Shown: piece by piece, positions 48,880 to 56,825 of the stretch
How the letters are laid out: each line of letters begins with the position of its first letter
Position numbering within the stretch: position 1 is the first letter of the stretch
Origin: JAKACA01 sp050008715
GTDB lineage: Bacteria > Actinomycetota > Acidimicrobiia > Acidimicrobiales > Bog-793
Direction of reading: 5' to 3'
Assembly (NCBI GenBank): GCA_050008715.1
Contig: JBEKMC010000005.1
Coordinates: 1 to 64,000 of the forward strand
Length of the DNA stretch: 64,000 nt
The notes under the pieces: generated by a model
What the model saw: the letters and a program-made list of their open reading frames with translations, nothing else
Databases searched by the model: none
What the model was told of the DNA's origin: nothing
Translations under genes and position numbers: made by a program

Positions 48880-48897
48880 CCATGGGCTTCCCCATGG
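48880..48897. promoter_or_regulatory. Hairpin upstream of the ANTAR unit
   Basis: CCATGGG-CTTC-CCCATGG: a perfect 7-bp stem with a 4-base loop, 80 bp before the small peptide start. It has no T-run after it, so it is not a standard terminator. The 203-bp interval 48775-48977 otherwise holds the repeat described next and no gene. Confidence 0.45.
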
Positions 48898-48924
48898 TCG
48901 TCGGTTGTTCGACTGAAATCGACG

Positions 48925-48949
48925 GCGTTGCTCCGGACCCCGGCCGCGC
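48925..48949 (+). repeat. Intergenic repeat, copy 1 (diverged)
   Basis: GCGTTGCTCCGGACC-C-CGG-CC-GCGC. It differs at three positions from copies 2 and 3. The inner CCG-N5-CGG and outer GCG...CGC pairing are kept. It lies 29 bp before the small peptide gene of the ANTAR unit. Confidence 0.7.
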
Positions 48950-48977
48950 TTCAGCGTGAGACACCGGAGGTTCGAAG

Positions 48978-49055
48978 ATGAGCACGCTTGTCGTGATGGT
49001 CGCGGCGCTCGTACTGATCGGCCTGGCGATGTCGCTTCGCATCGGGCAGCAGTGA
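48978..49055 (+). CDS. 25-residue membrane peptide coupled to a GAF-ANTAR gene
   Basis: ATG 48978 follows GGAGG by 7 bases. The product (STLVVMVAALVLIGLAMSLR then IGQQ) is one membrane helix with almost no tails. The stop TGA overlaps the GTG start of the next gene (GTGA, 49052-49055), so expression of the regulator is tied to translation of this peptide. It may be a membrane partner, or a leader that sets ANTAR protein levels. Too short for family assignment. Confidence 0.62.
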   Translation: MSTLVVMVAALVLIGLAMSLRIGQQ

Positions 49056-49777
49056 TCGGTAGGCGGCGTGAACGGATTCTGAGTCGGCTCGTCGGCATCG
49101 GGGCTCCCGCCCTCGAGACGAACCGGCTCTGCGAGGTCTGCGCCGAAGTGACGAACACGAGCGGGGCAGGGATCATGCTCATGTCCGGTGACTTGCCACG
49201 TGGATCGTTGTGCACGACCGACGCGGTAAGCGCTCTCATCGAGCAGCTGCAGTATGACCTCGGGGAGGGTCCGTGCGTGGACGCCTACAAAGAGGACCGA
49301 CCCGTGCTCGAACCTGACCTCGCTCGTCCGAGCACGATCAGGTGGCTCGCTTTCGCCCCGCCTGCAGTCCAGGCAGGTGTCCTCGCCGTCTTCGGCTTCC
49401 CGCTGCAGGTGGGAGCAGTCCGCCTCGGGGCACTCAACCTGTACCGCAACAGTCCGGGGCCGCTCAGTGACGAGCAGCATGCCGACGCCCTCGTCCTATC
49501 AGACGTCGCCGCTCAGACGATCCTCGTGCTTCAGGCAAACGCCCCGCCGGGCAAGGTGGCAGCCGAGCTCGAGGAGGGCGCCGATTTTCAGTACGTGGTG
49601 CACCAGGCCTCCGGCATGGTGGCCGCCCAGCTCGAGGTCAGTGTCGCACAAGCGCTCATCCGGCTGAGGGCCTACGCCTTCGGCAACGACCGTCGCCTCG
49701 CTGAGGTGGCCGACGACGTGGTGGGCCGCACGCTCCGCTTCGACGCGGCAAGCGGCGCGAAGGATCCCTCCCCGTGA
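49052..49777 (+). CDS. GAF-ANTAR transcription antitermination regulator, copy 1
   Basis: 241 aa. A GAF domain (residues about 10-155: VCAEVTNTSGAGIMLMSGDL, YDLGEGPCVDAYKEDRPVLE, FGFPLQVGAVRLGALNLYRN) senses a small ligand or signal. The C-terminal ANTAR domain (VVHQASGMVAAQLEVSVAQA, LIRLRAYAFGNDRRLAEVAD) binds RNA hairpins to prevent termination. The start is GTG 49052, coupled to the membrane peptide; longer readings upstream lack a ribosome site. The next gene is a second GAF-ANTAR protein 93 bp away. Here the ANTAR part is less canonical: the usual Ala-Lys-Gly reads Ala-Ser-Gly. Confidence 0.88.
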   Translation: MIGRRRERILSRLVGIGAPALETNRLCEVCAEVTNTSGAGIMLMSGDLPRGSLCTTDAVSALIEQLQYDLGEGPCVDAYKEDRPVLEPDLARPSTIRWLAFAPPAVQAGVLAVFGFPLQVGAVRLGALNLYRNSPGPLSDEQHADALVLSDVAAQTILVLQANAPPGKVAAELEEGADFQYVVHQASGMVAAQLEVSVAQALIRLRAYAFGNDRRLAEVADDVVGRTLRFDAASGAKDPSP

Positions 49778-49870
49778 GAGGCCACCGCAGGAAGCGGCGC
49801 CAGCGGTTTCTACGCCCTGTCCGTTCTACACTGGCACTTCCGGTCGGGCTTCTAGGGCAAGGCCAGGAAG

Positions 49871-50641
49871 ATGGCTCAGGCCGACCGAAGTGGAGATCCG
49901 ATGCCCAGAGAAGCGCTGCTCGCGAGGACGCTCGTCGAACTGGCCGACACCCTCGTGGCGGACTTCGACGTGGTCGAGCTGCTGACACGGCTTGCCGATC
50001 GCTGCGTCGAAGTGCTCGACGTCGGAGCGGCCGGACTCATGTTGGCGGCGCCTGACGGCGACCTGCGAGTGATGGCCTCCTCGTCGGAGGCCATGCGCCT
50101 CTTGGAGCTATTCGAGCTTCAGTCTCGAGAAGGTCCCTGCCTCGACTGCTATCTCACCGGTCAACCGGTAGTGAACCAGAACCTCGCCATCGTCAACGGC
50201 CGCTGGCCCCGATTCGCCCCCGAAGCGCTCGCCGCCGGCTTCCGTTCCGTCCACGCTCTGCCGATGCGACTCCGCGGGTCCGTCATCGGAGCCCTCAACT
50301 TGTTCCATGTCGAACCCGGTGAGATGCGACCAGATGATGTCGAGGCGGCGCAGGCTCTCGCCGACGTCGCCACCATCGCCATCCTTCAACACCGGGCTAC
50401 TCTCGAAGCTCAGGTCCTCAACGAGCAGCTCCACCATGCCCTCAACAGTCGCATCGTCATCGAGCAAGCCAAGGGAATGGTCGCTGAGCGCGAAAACCTC
50501 GACATGGAGCAGGCGTTCTTCACGTTGCGCAACCACGCCCGCAACCACAACCTTCGCCTCGTCGAGGTCGCGGGCGCCGTGATCGCCGGCTCGCTGCCGG
50601 TGTCAGCGCTCGATCACCCCCGTCGGGCGAAGCCGTCGTAA
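49871..50641 (+). CDS. GAF-ANTAR transcription antitermination regulator, copy 2
   Basis: 256 aa. The GAF domain (VELLTRLADRCVEVLDVGAA, SREGPCLDCYLTGQPVVNQN, LPMRLRGSVIGALNLFHVEP) is followed by a canonical ANTAR domain: ALNSRIVIEQAKGMVAEREN then MEQAFFTLRNHARNHNLRLV. ATG 49901, with GGAG five bases before it, is an alternative start that would drop ten residues. Paralogous to copy 1 but with the standard RNA-binding Ala-Lys-Gly. Both may act on the same targets or form heterodimers. The 3' end overlaps an opposite-strand frame by 39 bp. Confidence 0.92.
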   Translation: MAQADRSGDPMPREALLARTLVELADTLVADFDVVELLTRLADRCVEVLDVGAAGLMLAAPDGDLRVMASSSEAMRLLELFELQSREGPCLDCYLTGQPVVNQNLAIVNGRWPRFAPEALAAGFRSVHALPMRLRGSVIGALNLFHVEPGEMRPDDVEAAQALADVATIAILQHRATLEAQVLNEQLHHALNSRIVIEQAKGMVAERENLDMEQAFFTLRNHARNHNLRLVEVAGAVIAGSLPVSALDHPRRAKPS

Positions 50642-51109
50642 CACTGCCGGCGAGACGCGCGGGTCCGTTCCAGCTTGAGCGGAGCCGTGTCGCAAGACCA
50701 TAACCACCAGCTCTGGCACTTGCCTCACCTCGGTATACGTCTTATCGAATGATCTGGCGTTGGCCAACCACGTCGGAATCGCCTTCTTAGATTCGGATTT
50801 GGCGTTGCCCGACTGGCCACAGCGATCGCGGGCGATGCCCTCCACGATCTGCCTACTCCCGGTTGCGGGAGCGCCGACATCGGTGACGGCGACGAGAGCA
50901 ACCGGCGGGCGAGAGGTGGCGTGGCCTCTTGCGGCGCCGCTCGTGGTGACCACGGCAGCCACGATTGCGCCAACGAGGAGGACGATCACCAGGAAGACCG
51001 GTCTCAATGACGGTCCAGGGAGTGCACTATCGGCTGCCGGCATGATCAGGGTGATCTGTTCCAAGCAGCCCGGCCCATCGAGGATCGGGGGGATGGCAGT
51101 TGCGCTCAC
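50603..51109 (-). CDS. Possible membrane-anchored hypothetical protein
   Basis: 168 aa, or 146 from the ATG at 51043. One strong membrane helix (PVFLVIVLLVGAIVAAVVTT) is followed by an outer Ala/Arg/Thr-rich part without known motifs. No family is recognised and no clear ribosome site is seen. Its 3' end overlaps the second ANTAR gene. It is kept because the hydrophobic helix is well-formed and the region otherwise lacks a gene, but it may be spurious. Confidence 0.4.
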   Translation of the reverse strand: MSATAIPPILDGPGCLEQITLIMPAADSALPGPSLRPVFLVIVLLVGAIVAAVVTTSGAARGHATSRPPVALVAVTDVGAPATGSRQIVEGIARDRCGQSGNAKSESKKAIPTWLANARSFDKTYTEVRQVPELVVMVLRHGSAQAGTDPRVSPAVLRRLRPTGVIER

Positions 51110-51165
51110 GCGATGCTCCGTTGGTGCTGCGCTGGAGTCACCAAGGTCTGGAGCAACGTGATCGA

Positions 51166-51187
51166 CACGGCAGCTGCTGCTGCCGTG
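51166..51187. promoter_or_regulatory. Strong hairpin in the interval before the exporter
   Basis: CACGGCAGC-TGCT-GCTGCCGTG, a perfect 9-bp stem with a 4-base loop. No T-run follows on either side, so a factor-independent terminator is not typical. It might terminate or stabilise a transcript, or bind a protein. Confidence 0.45.
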
Positions 51188-51298
51188 AATCTCAGATTAC
51201 GTCACTGCTCGGGGCGCTGACAATTGCGTTGCAGGTACACTCGGGCTCAGAGCCGAAAATGCTTGGCGGCCTCGCCAGCAAGATCGCCTCGGGCTTTT

Positions 51299-51325
51299 GA
51301 GCGTTGCTCCGGACCTCGGTAGCGC
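51299..51325 (+). repeat. Intergenic repeat, copy 2
   Basis: 27 bp beginning GAGCGTTGCTCC and ending TAGCGC, identical to 62631-62657. GCGTTGC can pair with GTAGCGC around the centre, with a competing inner CCG-N5-CGG. About 170 bp before the assigned start of the exporter. Confidence 0.8.
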
Positions 51326-51492
51326 ACCCAAGGGTGTACTCCGAATCGAGGTTCGTTGATAAGCCAGGATCAGCACGAGACCTTTGCGGCGGGTGTCAAC
51401 CTGCCACGGCTGTGCCCGCTCGCCGCGCAGATGCTGCTGATCGGACCATCTTCACAGCTCGAGGCCAACTCGACATCAGTTCTCGGCCGACC

Positions 51493-53103
51493 TTGGCTCT
51501 AGCAGGCGCGACCGGATTCGAGCAGGTCCGCGCGAAGTCGTCGCCGTCGCCTCCGCGGCACGCCCACAGGTGGGCCGCGCTGATGGTGATGTGCTCGTCC
51601 GTTGTCATCGTCAATCTGGACAACACCATTCTCAACGTCGCCCTCCCCACGCTCGTACGGACGCTGCATGCCACCTCGAGCCAGCTGCAGTGGATCGTCG
51701 ACTCGTACGCCATGGTGTTCGCGGGTCTCGTCCTCGTCGGCGGAAGCCTTGCTGACCGCCTCGGGCGCAAGCGATTCTTCCTCATCGGCCTGACCATCTT
51801 CGCCGGTGGATCGGTGGGCGCGGCGTTGTCGGGATCAGTGGATCTGCTCATCGCATGTCGGGCTCTCATGGGTGTCGGTGCGGCGTTGACGATGCCGGCG
51901 ACGCTGGCGATCATCAACGACATCTTTCGGGATCCGGCCGAGCGGGCTCGAGCTATCGGCGCCTGGGCAGGGTCCGCCGGACTCGGTCTCGCCATCGGCC
52001 CGATCGCCGGCGGCCTGTTGCTCGCCAAGTTCTGGTGGGGCTCGGTGTTTCTCGTCAATGTCCCGATCGTGATTGCTGCACTCGTTGGGGCCTCCGTGCT
52101 GGTGCCGGACTCGAAGAACCCGGCGGCGGCGCGGCCGGATCCGGGCGGGGCGCTCTTGTCGATCACCGGCCTGGGTCTGCTCCTGTGGGCGATCATCGAA
52201 GCTCCGGCGCTGGGCTGGACCTCGGGCACTGTCATTGCGGTCGGAGCGGGCAGCATCGCTGTGCTCGGCGGCTTCGTCGCGTGGGAGGCGCGCAGCCGCC
52301 ACCCGATGCTGAAGCTTCGCTTCTTTCGCGATCGTCGCTTCTCCTTCGCCGCGGCCGGGGAGTCTCTCGGGATCTTCGGACTGATGGGAACTCTGTTCGT
52401 ACAGACTCAGTTTCTCCAATTCGACCTCGGCTTCTCGCCTCTGCAAGCAGGGATCCGTATCCTCCCGACTGCGATCACCCTCGTCGTCAGTGCCGCCCTG
52501 TCGCCAATCGTCGCCCGACTCATCGGGGTCAAGTTGACGGTCGCCGGCGGACTGGCTGCGATCGCCGGCGGTCTCTGGCAGGTCGCGACTGTGTCAGCGC
52601 CCAGCACGACCTACGGCCAGATCGTCCCGGGTCTGCTGCTGATCGGCCTGGGAGCCGGGCTCTTGATGCCGACGGCGACGAACTCCGTCGTCGGATCGGT
52701 CCCCCGGGGCGACGCTGGGGTCGGATCGGCCACCAACGTCGTAGCGATCCAGGTCGGCGGGGCGCTCGGTGTCGCCGTTGTCGGAAGCGTGTTGTCAACC
52801 CGCTACCGCGACCACATGACCGCAGCGCTAGTCGGTCAACATGTGCCCAAGGCCGTCACCGACACCATCATCGGCTCCCTGGGCGGAGCCCTTGTCGTGG
52901 CCAGCAGAGTGGGCGGCACTACCGCCGCCTTGCTGGCACACGCTGCCCGTGTTGCGTTCATGGCCGGAACGAAGACGTCGCTCGCCGTTGGCGCCGCCGT
53001 CGCTCTCGGGGGAGCCGTGGTCGTGCTCGCCCGGCTGCCATCGGGAACCCTTGCGGCGAAGAACGCCTCGGCGCCGCCAATGGAAGAGGAATTCGACCAA
53101 TGA
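51493..53103 (+). CDS. DHA2-family MFS drug exporter (EmrB/QacA-like), copy 1
   Basis: About 536 aa with 14 predicted membrane helices, the DHA2 number. Helix 1 contains the motif IVNLDNTILNVALPTL (motif D1), the helix 2-3 loop has GGSLADRLGRKRFF (motif A), and helix 5 has SAGLGLAIGPIAGGLL (motif C of proton antiporters). The start is uncertain: TTG 51493 is chosen because the region before the first helix (PPRHAHRWAAL) must be included, and no ATG is available there; GTG 51409 is an alternative. It would export hydrophobic drugs or metabolites by proton antiport. Confidence 0.85.
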   Translation: MALAGATGFEQVRAKSSPSPPRHAHRWAALMVMCSSVVIVNLDNTILNVALPTLVRTLHATSSQLQWIVDSYAMVFAGLVLVGGSLADRLGRKRFFLIGLTIFAGGSVGAALSGSVDLLIACRALMGVGAALTMPATLAIINDIFRDPAERARAIGAWAGSAGLGLAIGPIAGGLLLAKFWWGSVFLVNVPIVIAALVGASVLVPDSKNPAAARPDPGGALLSITGLGLLLWAIIEAPALGWTSGTVIAVGAGSIAVLGGFVAWEARSRHPMLKLRFFRDRRFSFAAAGESLGIFGLMGTLFVQTQFLQFDLGFSPLQAGIRILPTAITLVVSAALSPIVARLIGVKLTVAGGLAAIAGGLWQVATVSAPSTTYGQIVPGLLLIGLGAGLLMPTATNSVVGSVPRGDAGVGSATNVVAIQVGGALGVAVVGSVLSTRYRDHMTAALVGQHVPKAVTDTIIGSLGGALVVASRVGGTTAALLAHAARVAFMAGTKTSLAVGAAVALGGAVVVLARLPSGTLAAKNASAPPMEEEFDQ

Positions 53104-53173
53104 CGAGTCACGGAGTCCAACACAGCGGCCATCGTGTCCGTGCATACGAGGTCTGCAAGACAAGGAGGTCGAC

Positions 53174-53548
53174 ATGACCGAGGGTGACAGCGGAGCAAGA
53201 TGGAATGTGGCCGAGTGGCGCGGCAAGATGCTCGTCGATCGCAACGGCGAGAAGATCGGCAAACTCCAAGACGTCTATGTCGATGTCGAGACCGACGAGC
53301 CGCAGTTCGCCACCGTCAAGGAAGGCCTCATCGGCCGCCACCTGACATTCGTGCCACTGGGAGGGATTCAGATCGGTCCGGATGACCTGCGGGTCAGCGT
53401 CACCAGGGAGCAGGTCCGGTCTGCGCCCGACATCGAGCTGCACGGTGAGGAGCTCTCGCAGGCGGACGAATCGGCCCTGTACCACCACTTCGAGCAGAAC
53501 TACACCGCGATTGACACCGAGAGCGGGCGGCGCCTCGCCCGCCGCTGA
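53174..53548 (+). CDS. PRC-barrel domain protein
   Basis: 124 aa. The PRC-barrel segment (KMLVDRNGEKIGKLQDVYVD, then DEPQFATVKEGLIGRHLTFV) is followed by a short helical tail (ADESALYHHFEQNY). Such proteins occur in RNA processing, photosynthesis and stress roles. A strong AAGGAGG at 53162-53168 precedes ATG 53174. It is 70 bp after the exporter in the same direction. No partner domain (such as DUF2382) is attached. Confidence 0.83.
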   Translation: MTEGDSGARWNVAEWRGKMLVDRNGEKIGKLQDVYVDVETDEPQFATVKEGLIGRHLTFVPLGGIQIGPDDLRVSVTREQVRSAPDIELHGEELSQADESALYHHFEQNYTAIDTESGRRLARR

Positions 53549-54013
53549 AACTCGTCGGGACGGCCGACCGTAGGTGGCGTCCTGCCCGAACCAGGCGTCT
53601 CTTAGATCAATCCGCCAAGCGCCACGCCTGAGACCGCACGCGAGAAGAGCTAGGTGTAGGGTCATCGCGTCTCAGCTGGCGCGAGTCCTCTCCGAGTATG
53701 GGGGGAGATCGGCGGTTCCCATGGAACCGGACATCGCAGGGCAGGATCGTGTCGCGGCGGTCAGCGCGGCGCTGCGAACCACCACACTGCCCCGACGGTG
53801 GTGCGCTCCGTGGCGGTCGTCCGCTCCCGTACACCCGAGGGGACCGCCGAGATCGCAGTCGATTCCGGCGCCAACCACGTGAGGGTGATCTCGAAGGTGG
53901 ACCTGGTAGCCGACACCCGCCTGCTCCCGTATGGCAGCAAACGCCGTGCCTCGCTACCAAGCCCGGTACCGACGCTCTCGAAGACTAGGACTACGTGAAC
54001 CGAGGAGAACAGC
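53549..54013. other. Interval before the PHA locus without a convincing gene
   Basis: 465 bp. Short frames exist (53798-53998 and one from 53720), but no start signal, family motif or consistent codon pattern supports them. It probably holds the phaB promoter. GGAG lies just before the phaB ATG. Confidence 0.5.
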
Positions 54014-54754
54014 ATGGATGAGCATCGGGTGGCATTGGTGACCGGCGGGACGCGAGGGATCGGCGCGGCCATTATCGGAGCGCTGGCCGCCGACGACATC
54101 CACGTAGCTGCCGGATACAGCAGGAACCGGGCGGCGGCTGACGACATGGCCGCCACACTGGCGGCAACAGGTCGTGCCGTCTCTTTGCACCAGGGCAACG
54201 TCGGAGTGCCGGAGGACTGCGAGCGGGTCGTCGACGAAGTCCTCGAACAACACGGCCATATCGACTATCTGGTCAACAACGCCGGTATCACTGTCGACAA
54301 GACCATGCGCAACATGAGCGTGGACGACTGGCACGCGGTGCTGCGTGTCAACCTTTCCGGTGCCTTCTACATGTCCAAGGCCATCCTGGAGCACATGATC
54401 GGTCGCGGTTTCGGTCGCATCGTCAACATCAGTTCCATCATCGGTGAAACCGGCAGCGTCGGTCAGGCCAACTACGCCGCCTCCAAATCCGGTCTGTTCG
54501 GGCTCACCAAGAGCCTGGCCCTCGAAACGGCCCGCAAGGGCATCACCGTGAACTGCGTCGCCCCCGGCTTCATCGACACGGAGATGGTTGCAGCCGTCCC
54601 CAAAGAGGTCCTGGACCGGGTCGTCGCCACCATCCCCATGCGCCGGCTGGGCCACCCTGACGAGATCGCCCACGCCGTGCGGTTCCTGCTCCAAGACGGC
54701 GCCGGTTACATAACCGGCAGCGTGCTCTCCGTCAACGGCGGCATGGAAATGTGA
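54014..54754 (+). CDS. phaB: Acetoacetyl-CoA reductase (PhaB-type SDR)
   Basis: 246-aa short-chain dehydrogenase. The cofactor motif TGGTRGIGAAI, NNAGITVDKTMRNM and YAASKSGLFG (catalytic Tyr and Lys) are all present, with Ser in NISSIIGETGSVGQ. The NNAGITVDKTMRNM segment and the sequence YSRNR, an Arg that favours NADPH, fit PhaB. It reduces 3-ketoacyl-CoA to (R)-3-hydroxyacyl-CoA, the PHA monomer. It shares the operon direction with the KAS-like gene 97 bp downstream. FabG cannot be fully excluded, but the PHA neighbours settle it. Confidence 0.88.
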   Translation: MDEHRVALVTGGTRGIGAAIIGALAADDIHVAAGYSRNRAAADDMAATLAATGRAVSLHQGNVGVPEDCERVVDEVLEQHGHIDYLVNNAGITVDKTMRNMSVDDWHAVLRVNLSGAFYMSKAILEHMIGRGFGRIVNISSIIGETGSVGQANYAASKSGLFGLTKSLALETARKGITVNCVAPGFIDTEMVAAVPKEVLDRVVATIPMRRLGHPDEIAHAVRFLLQDGAGYITGSVLSVNGGMEM

Positions 54755-54851
54755 GCCGACCCAGCGAGCGTCTCGGCGAGACCTGGCCGGGACACGGCGG
54801 CTTGCGTATCGCTGACATCAGGCATTCGAGTCGCAAACAAAGGACGCGCAC

Positions 54852-56801
54852 GTGCAGCCATTCATCGTTAACCGTCATGACCGAATCGTGTTTCCCTCGA
54901 ACTTCATCCCAGAGCTGGACTTGTCTGTCATGCACAGCCTCGAACAACTCGACAGCGTGATCAGGCGCGACTTCGAAGTGAAGGCTCCTACGGGCACAGA
55001 CATCCTCAACCGGGTCGAGGACGGTGCCTACGCCAGTCGATATGAGCTGATGCGCGACGTCGCATTGAACCTCTTCTGGACCACTCGCTTTACGATGACT
55101 TTGTACGAGAAGCGTCCCACCCGCTGGTCTGACGTGCCACGCTCCCGCAGTGACGTATTCCTGCCGATCCTGACCCCATGGGAAGACGGTGACCGCAAGG
55201 TTGCCGCTGTGCAGAGTGCCTACGAGGCTTTGCCGCCGACGTGGGACCGCGAGGTCGAGGACCGTATATTCGGGATCCTCTTCGACGTCTTCGGGCACCG
55301 CAAGCACCATGCCACCGATCTACCGACGATCCCACCCACGGTCGCAGAGACCCTTTCCGATCCCACCAACCTCACGCTACGGCTGCCCAGCTACGACGCC
55401 GACTACCCGGTCTTCGCTTTCACCGACATCGCCGACTGCAACGAGGACGTCGCTGAGCTCGAGGCCCTGAACCGCTGGGCCATGGTGCTGCACAACCAGT
55501 ACCCGTGGAGCCGCGCCGAGACTGAGCTCATCGAAGTCGGCCAGTTGAGCGACAACGACTTCGTCGTGCTCTTCCACCCACGCGACCAAGAGGTCCGACA
55601 CTTTCTTCGACGCCTCGGCGCAGGCGAGGCACCGAAGTTCGCCTCGGCGGCCAAAGAGGCCACCCGGCCAGTCAGGCCCTACCCACCCGTGAACGTGCGG
55701 ACGCACTTCTCGGTGATGCCCCGAATCGAGGCGCTGGCCGTGGTCCACGGAGATCGGGTCTGCACCAATGAGGACCTGATCCGCAACGCGGCCTACAACT
55801 GGTCACCCATGGCGGCAGACGAGATCCGCGAGAAGACCGGTATCGAGCAACGCCGCTACACCTCGCACGGCCTCGAGGAGATCGCGCTGCAGGCGGCGCA
55901 AGGCGCGTTGGCGCACGCTGGGCGTGGACCCGGTGAGATCGGGGGGGTGCTCGTCTGCACGTGCACGAGCACTCGCATGATTCCCTCGATAGCCACCTGG
56001 GTCTCTGGTCAACTGGGCATCTTCCAGACCCACGCGTCCTGCGACATCGTGGCGGCGTGTGCGGGGCTGCCGTACGGCTTGTCCGACGCTACGCGGATCC
56101 TCCAGGAGGTGCAGCGTCCCGTGCTTGTCCTGTGCGTTGAGAAATTCTCGGACAAGATCGGAAACGTCAGGCCCTCCCGCATGATCTTCGGTGATGGCGC
56201 CTCGGCCATCGTGCTTGGCGTTGCCCCGCCGGGTGAGCCGCCCGACATCGAGTACCTGCAGACGTACGCCAGCGGCCCGGCGAGCGAGGTGAACTCGATC
56301 ATTTGGCCGAATCCCGCCTTCGACAACAACATCACGGTGTACGGACCGGAGGTCAAGGCGCTGGCCGGCCGCTACCTGGAACAGATGATCGACGAGCTGA
56401 AGGTGCTGCCCGATCCAGACGGAGTGAAGGCTTCGCTCCTCGAAAGCATCGACCTCATCGTGCCCCACCAGGCGAACAAGACGATGGTCAGCCAGCTTGC
56501 CACGCAGGCGGGCCTCTCCTCGGACAGCCTCTACTTCAACATCGAACAGGTCGGCAACGCCTCCTCGGCGAGCATCCCGCTGGCCATCCACGACGCCGTG
56601 CGCGACGGCGTCATCTCAGAGCCGGTGCGCATCTTCACTCCAGGCTTCGGGGCTGGTGCCGTGGCGGGATACGTCGTGATGCGCATCGATCCGGCCGTCG
56701 TGGCAATCGCCCCTGGCTCGCCGACGACCGAGGGCGCTGCGTCTTTCGGCAGCACGCGTGCCGAGTCCTCGTCAGAAGACGTGCGGCTGGCGTTCGGGTA
56801 G
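54852..56801 (+). CDS. KAS III-like ketoacyl synthase with about 280-residue unrecognised N-terminal domain
   Basis: 649 aa. The C-terminal part (from about residue 285) is a FabH-type ketoacyl synthase with a complete triad: Cys397 (THASCDIVAACAG), His539 (VPHQANKTM) and Asn569 (VGNASSASIPLA). REKTGIEQRRYTSHG and RMIFGDGASAIVLG are family motifs. The N-terminal 280 residues are soluble, rich in aromatic residues and His (FGHRKHHATDLPTIPPTVAE, YPWSRAETELIEVG), and match nothing I recognise. GTG 54852 has AAGGA 8 bp before it. In a PHA locus it could make 3-ketoacyl-CoA (or ACP) precursors in place of a thiolase; no PhaA is nearby. The last 35 residues are Ser/Ala-rich. Confidence 0.85.
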   Translation: MQPFIVNRHDRIVFPSNFIPELDLSVMHSLEQLDSVIRRDFEVKAPTGTDILNRVEDGAYASRYELMRDVALNLFWTTRFTMTLYEKRPTRWSDVPRSRSDVFLPILTPWEDGDRKVAAVQSAYEALPPTWDREVEDRIFGILFDVFGHRKHHATDLPTIPPTVAETLSDPTNLTLRLPSYDADYPVFAFTDIADCNEDVAELEALNRWAMVLHNQYPWSRAETELIEVGQLSDNDFVVLFHPRDQEVRHFLRRLGAGEAPKFASAAKEATRPVRPYPPVNVRTHFSVMPRIEALAVVHGDRVCTNEDLIRNAAYNWSPMAADEIREKTGIEQRRYTSHGLEEIALQAAQGALAHAGRGPGEIGGVLVCTCTSTRMIPSIATWVSGQLGIFQTHASCDIVAACAGLPYGLSDATRILQEVQRPVLVLCVEKFSDKIGNVRPSRMIFGDGASAIVLGVAPPGEPPDIEYLQTYASGPASEVNSIIWPNPAFDNNITVYGPEVKALAGRYLEQMIDELKVLPDPDGVKASLLESIDLIVPHQANKTMVSQLATQAGLSSDSLYFNIEQVGNASSASIPLAIHDAVRDGVISEPVRIFTPGFGAGAVAGYVVMRIDPAVVAIAPGSPTTEGAASFGSTRAESSSEDVRLAFG

Positions 56802-56825
56802 GCGAGGCGGCCGGGGACGTCGTCG

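Larger units (their letters stand above)
51110..51492. other. Intergenic interval before the DHA2 exporter
   Basis: 383 bp without a convincing gene. It contains a 9-bp-stem hairpin at 51166-51187 and copy 2 of the intergenic repeat at 51299-51325. Part of it could encode the true N-terminus of the exporter, whose start is unclear. Confidence 0.5.

Noticed and set aside
48870..48975. Tandem ANTAR-target hairpins upstream of the ANTAR unit
   Set aside because: ANTAR targets need two hairpins with six-base loops having A at position 1 and G at position 4. The hairpins here have four-base loops, or a CTGAAA loop with a 4-bp stem, so they do not fit.
51304..51492. 63-residue N-terminal part of the exporter frame
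   Set aside because: The frame opens inside the 27-bp repeat and has no resemblance to exporter N-termini; the true start is probably later, though not certain.
53798..53998. 66-residue frame before phaB
   Set aside because: No ribosome site, no recognisable family, and it ends just before the phaB leader; left as intergenic.
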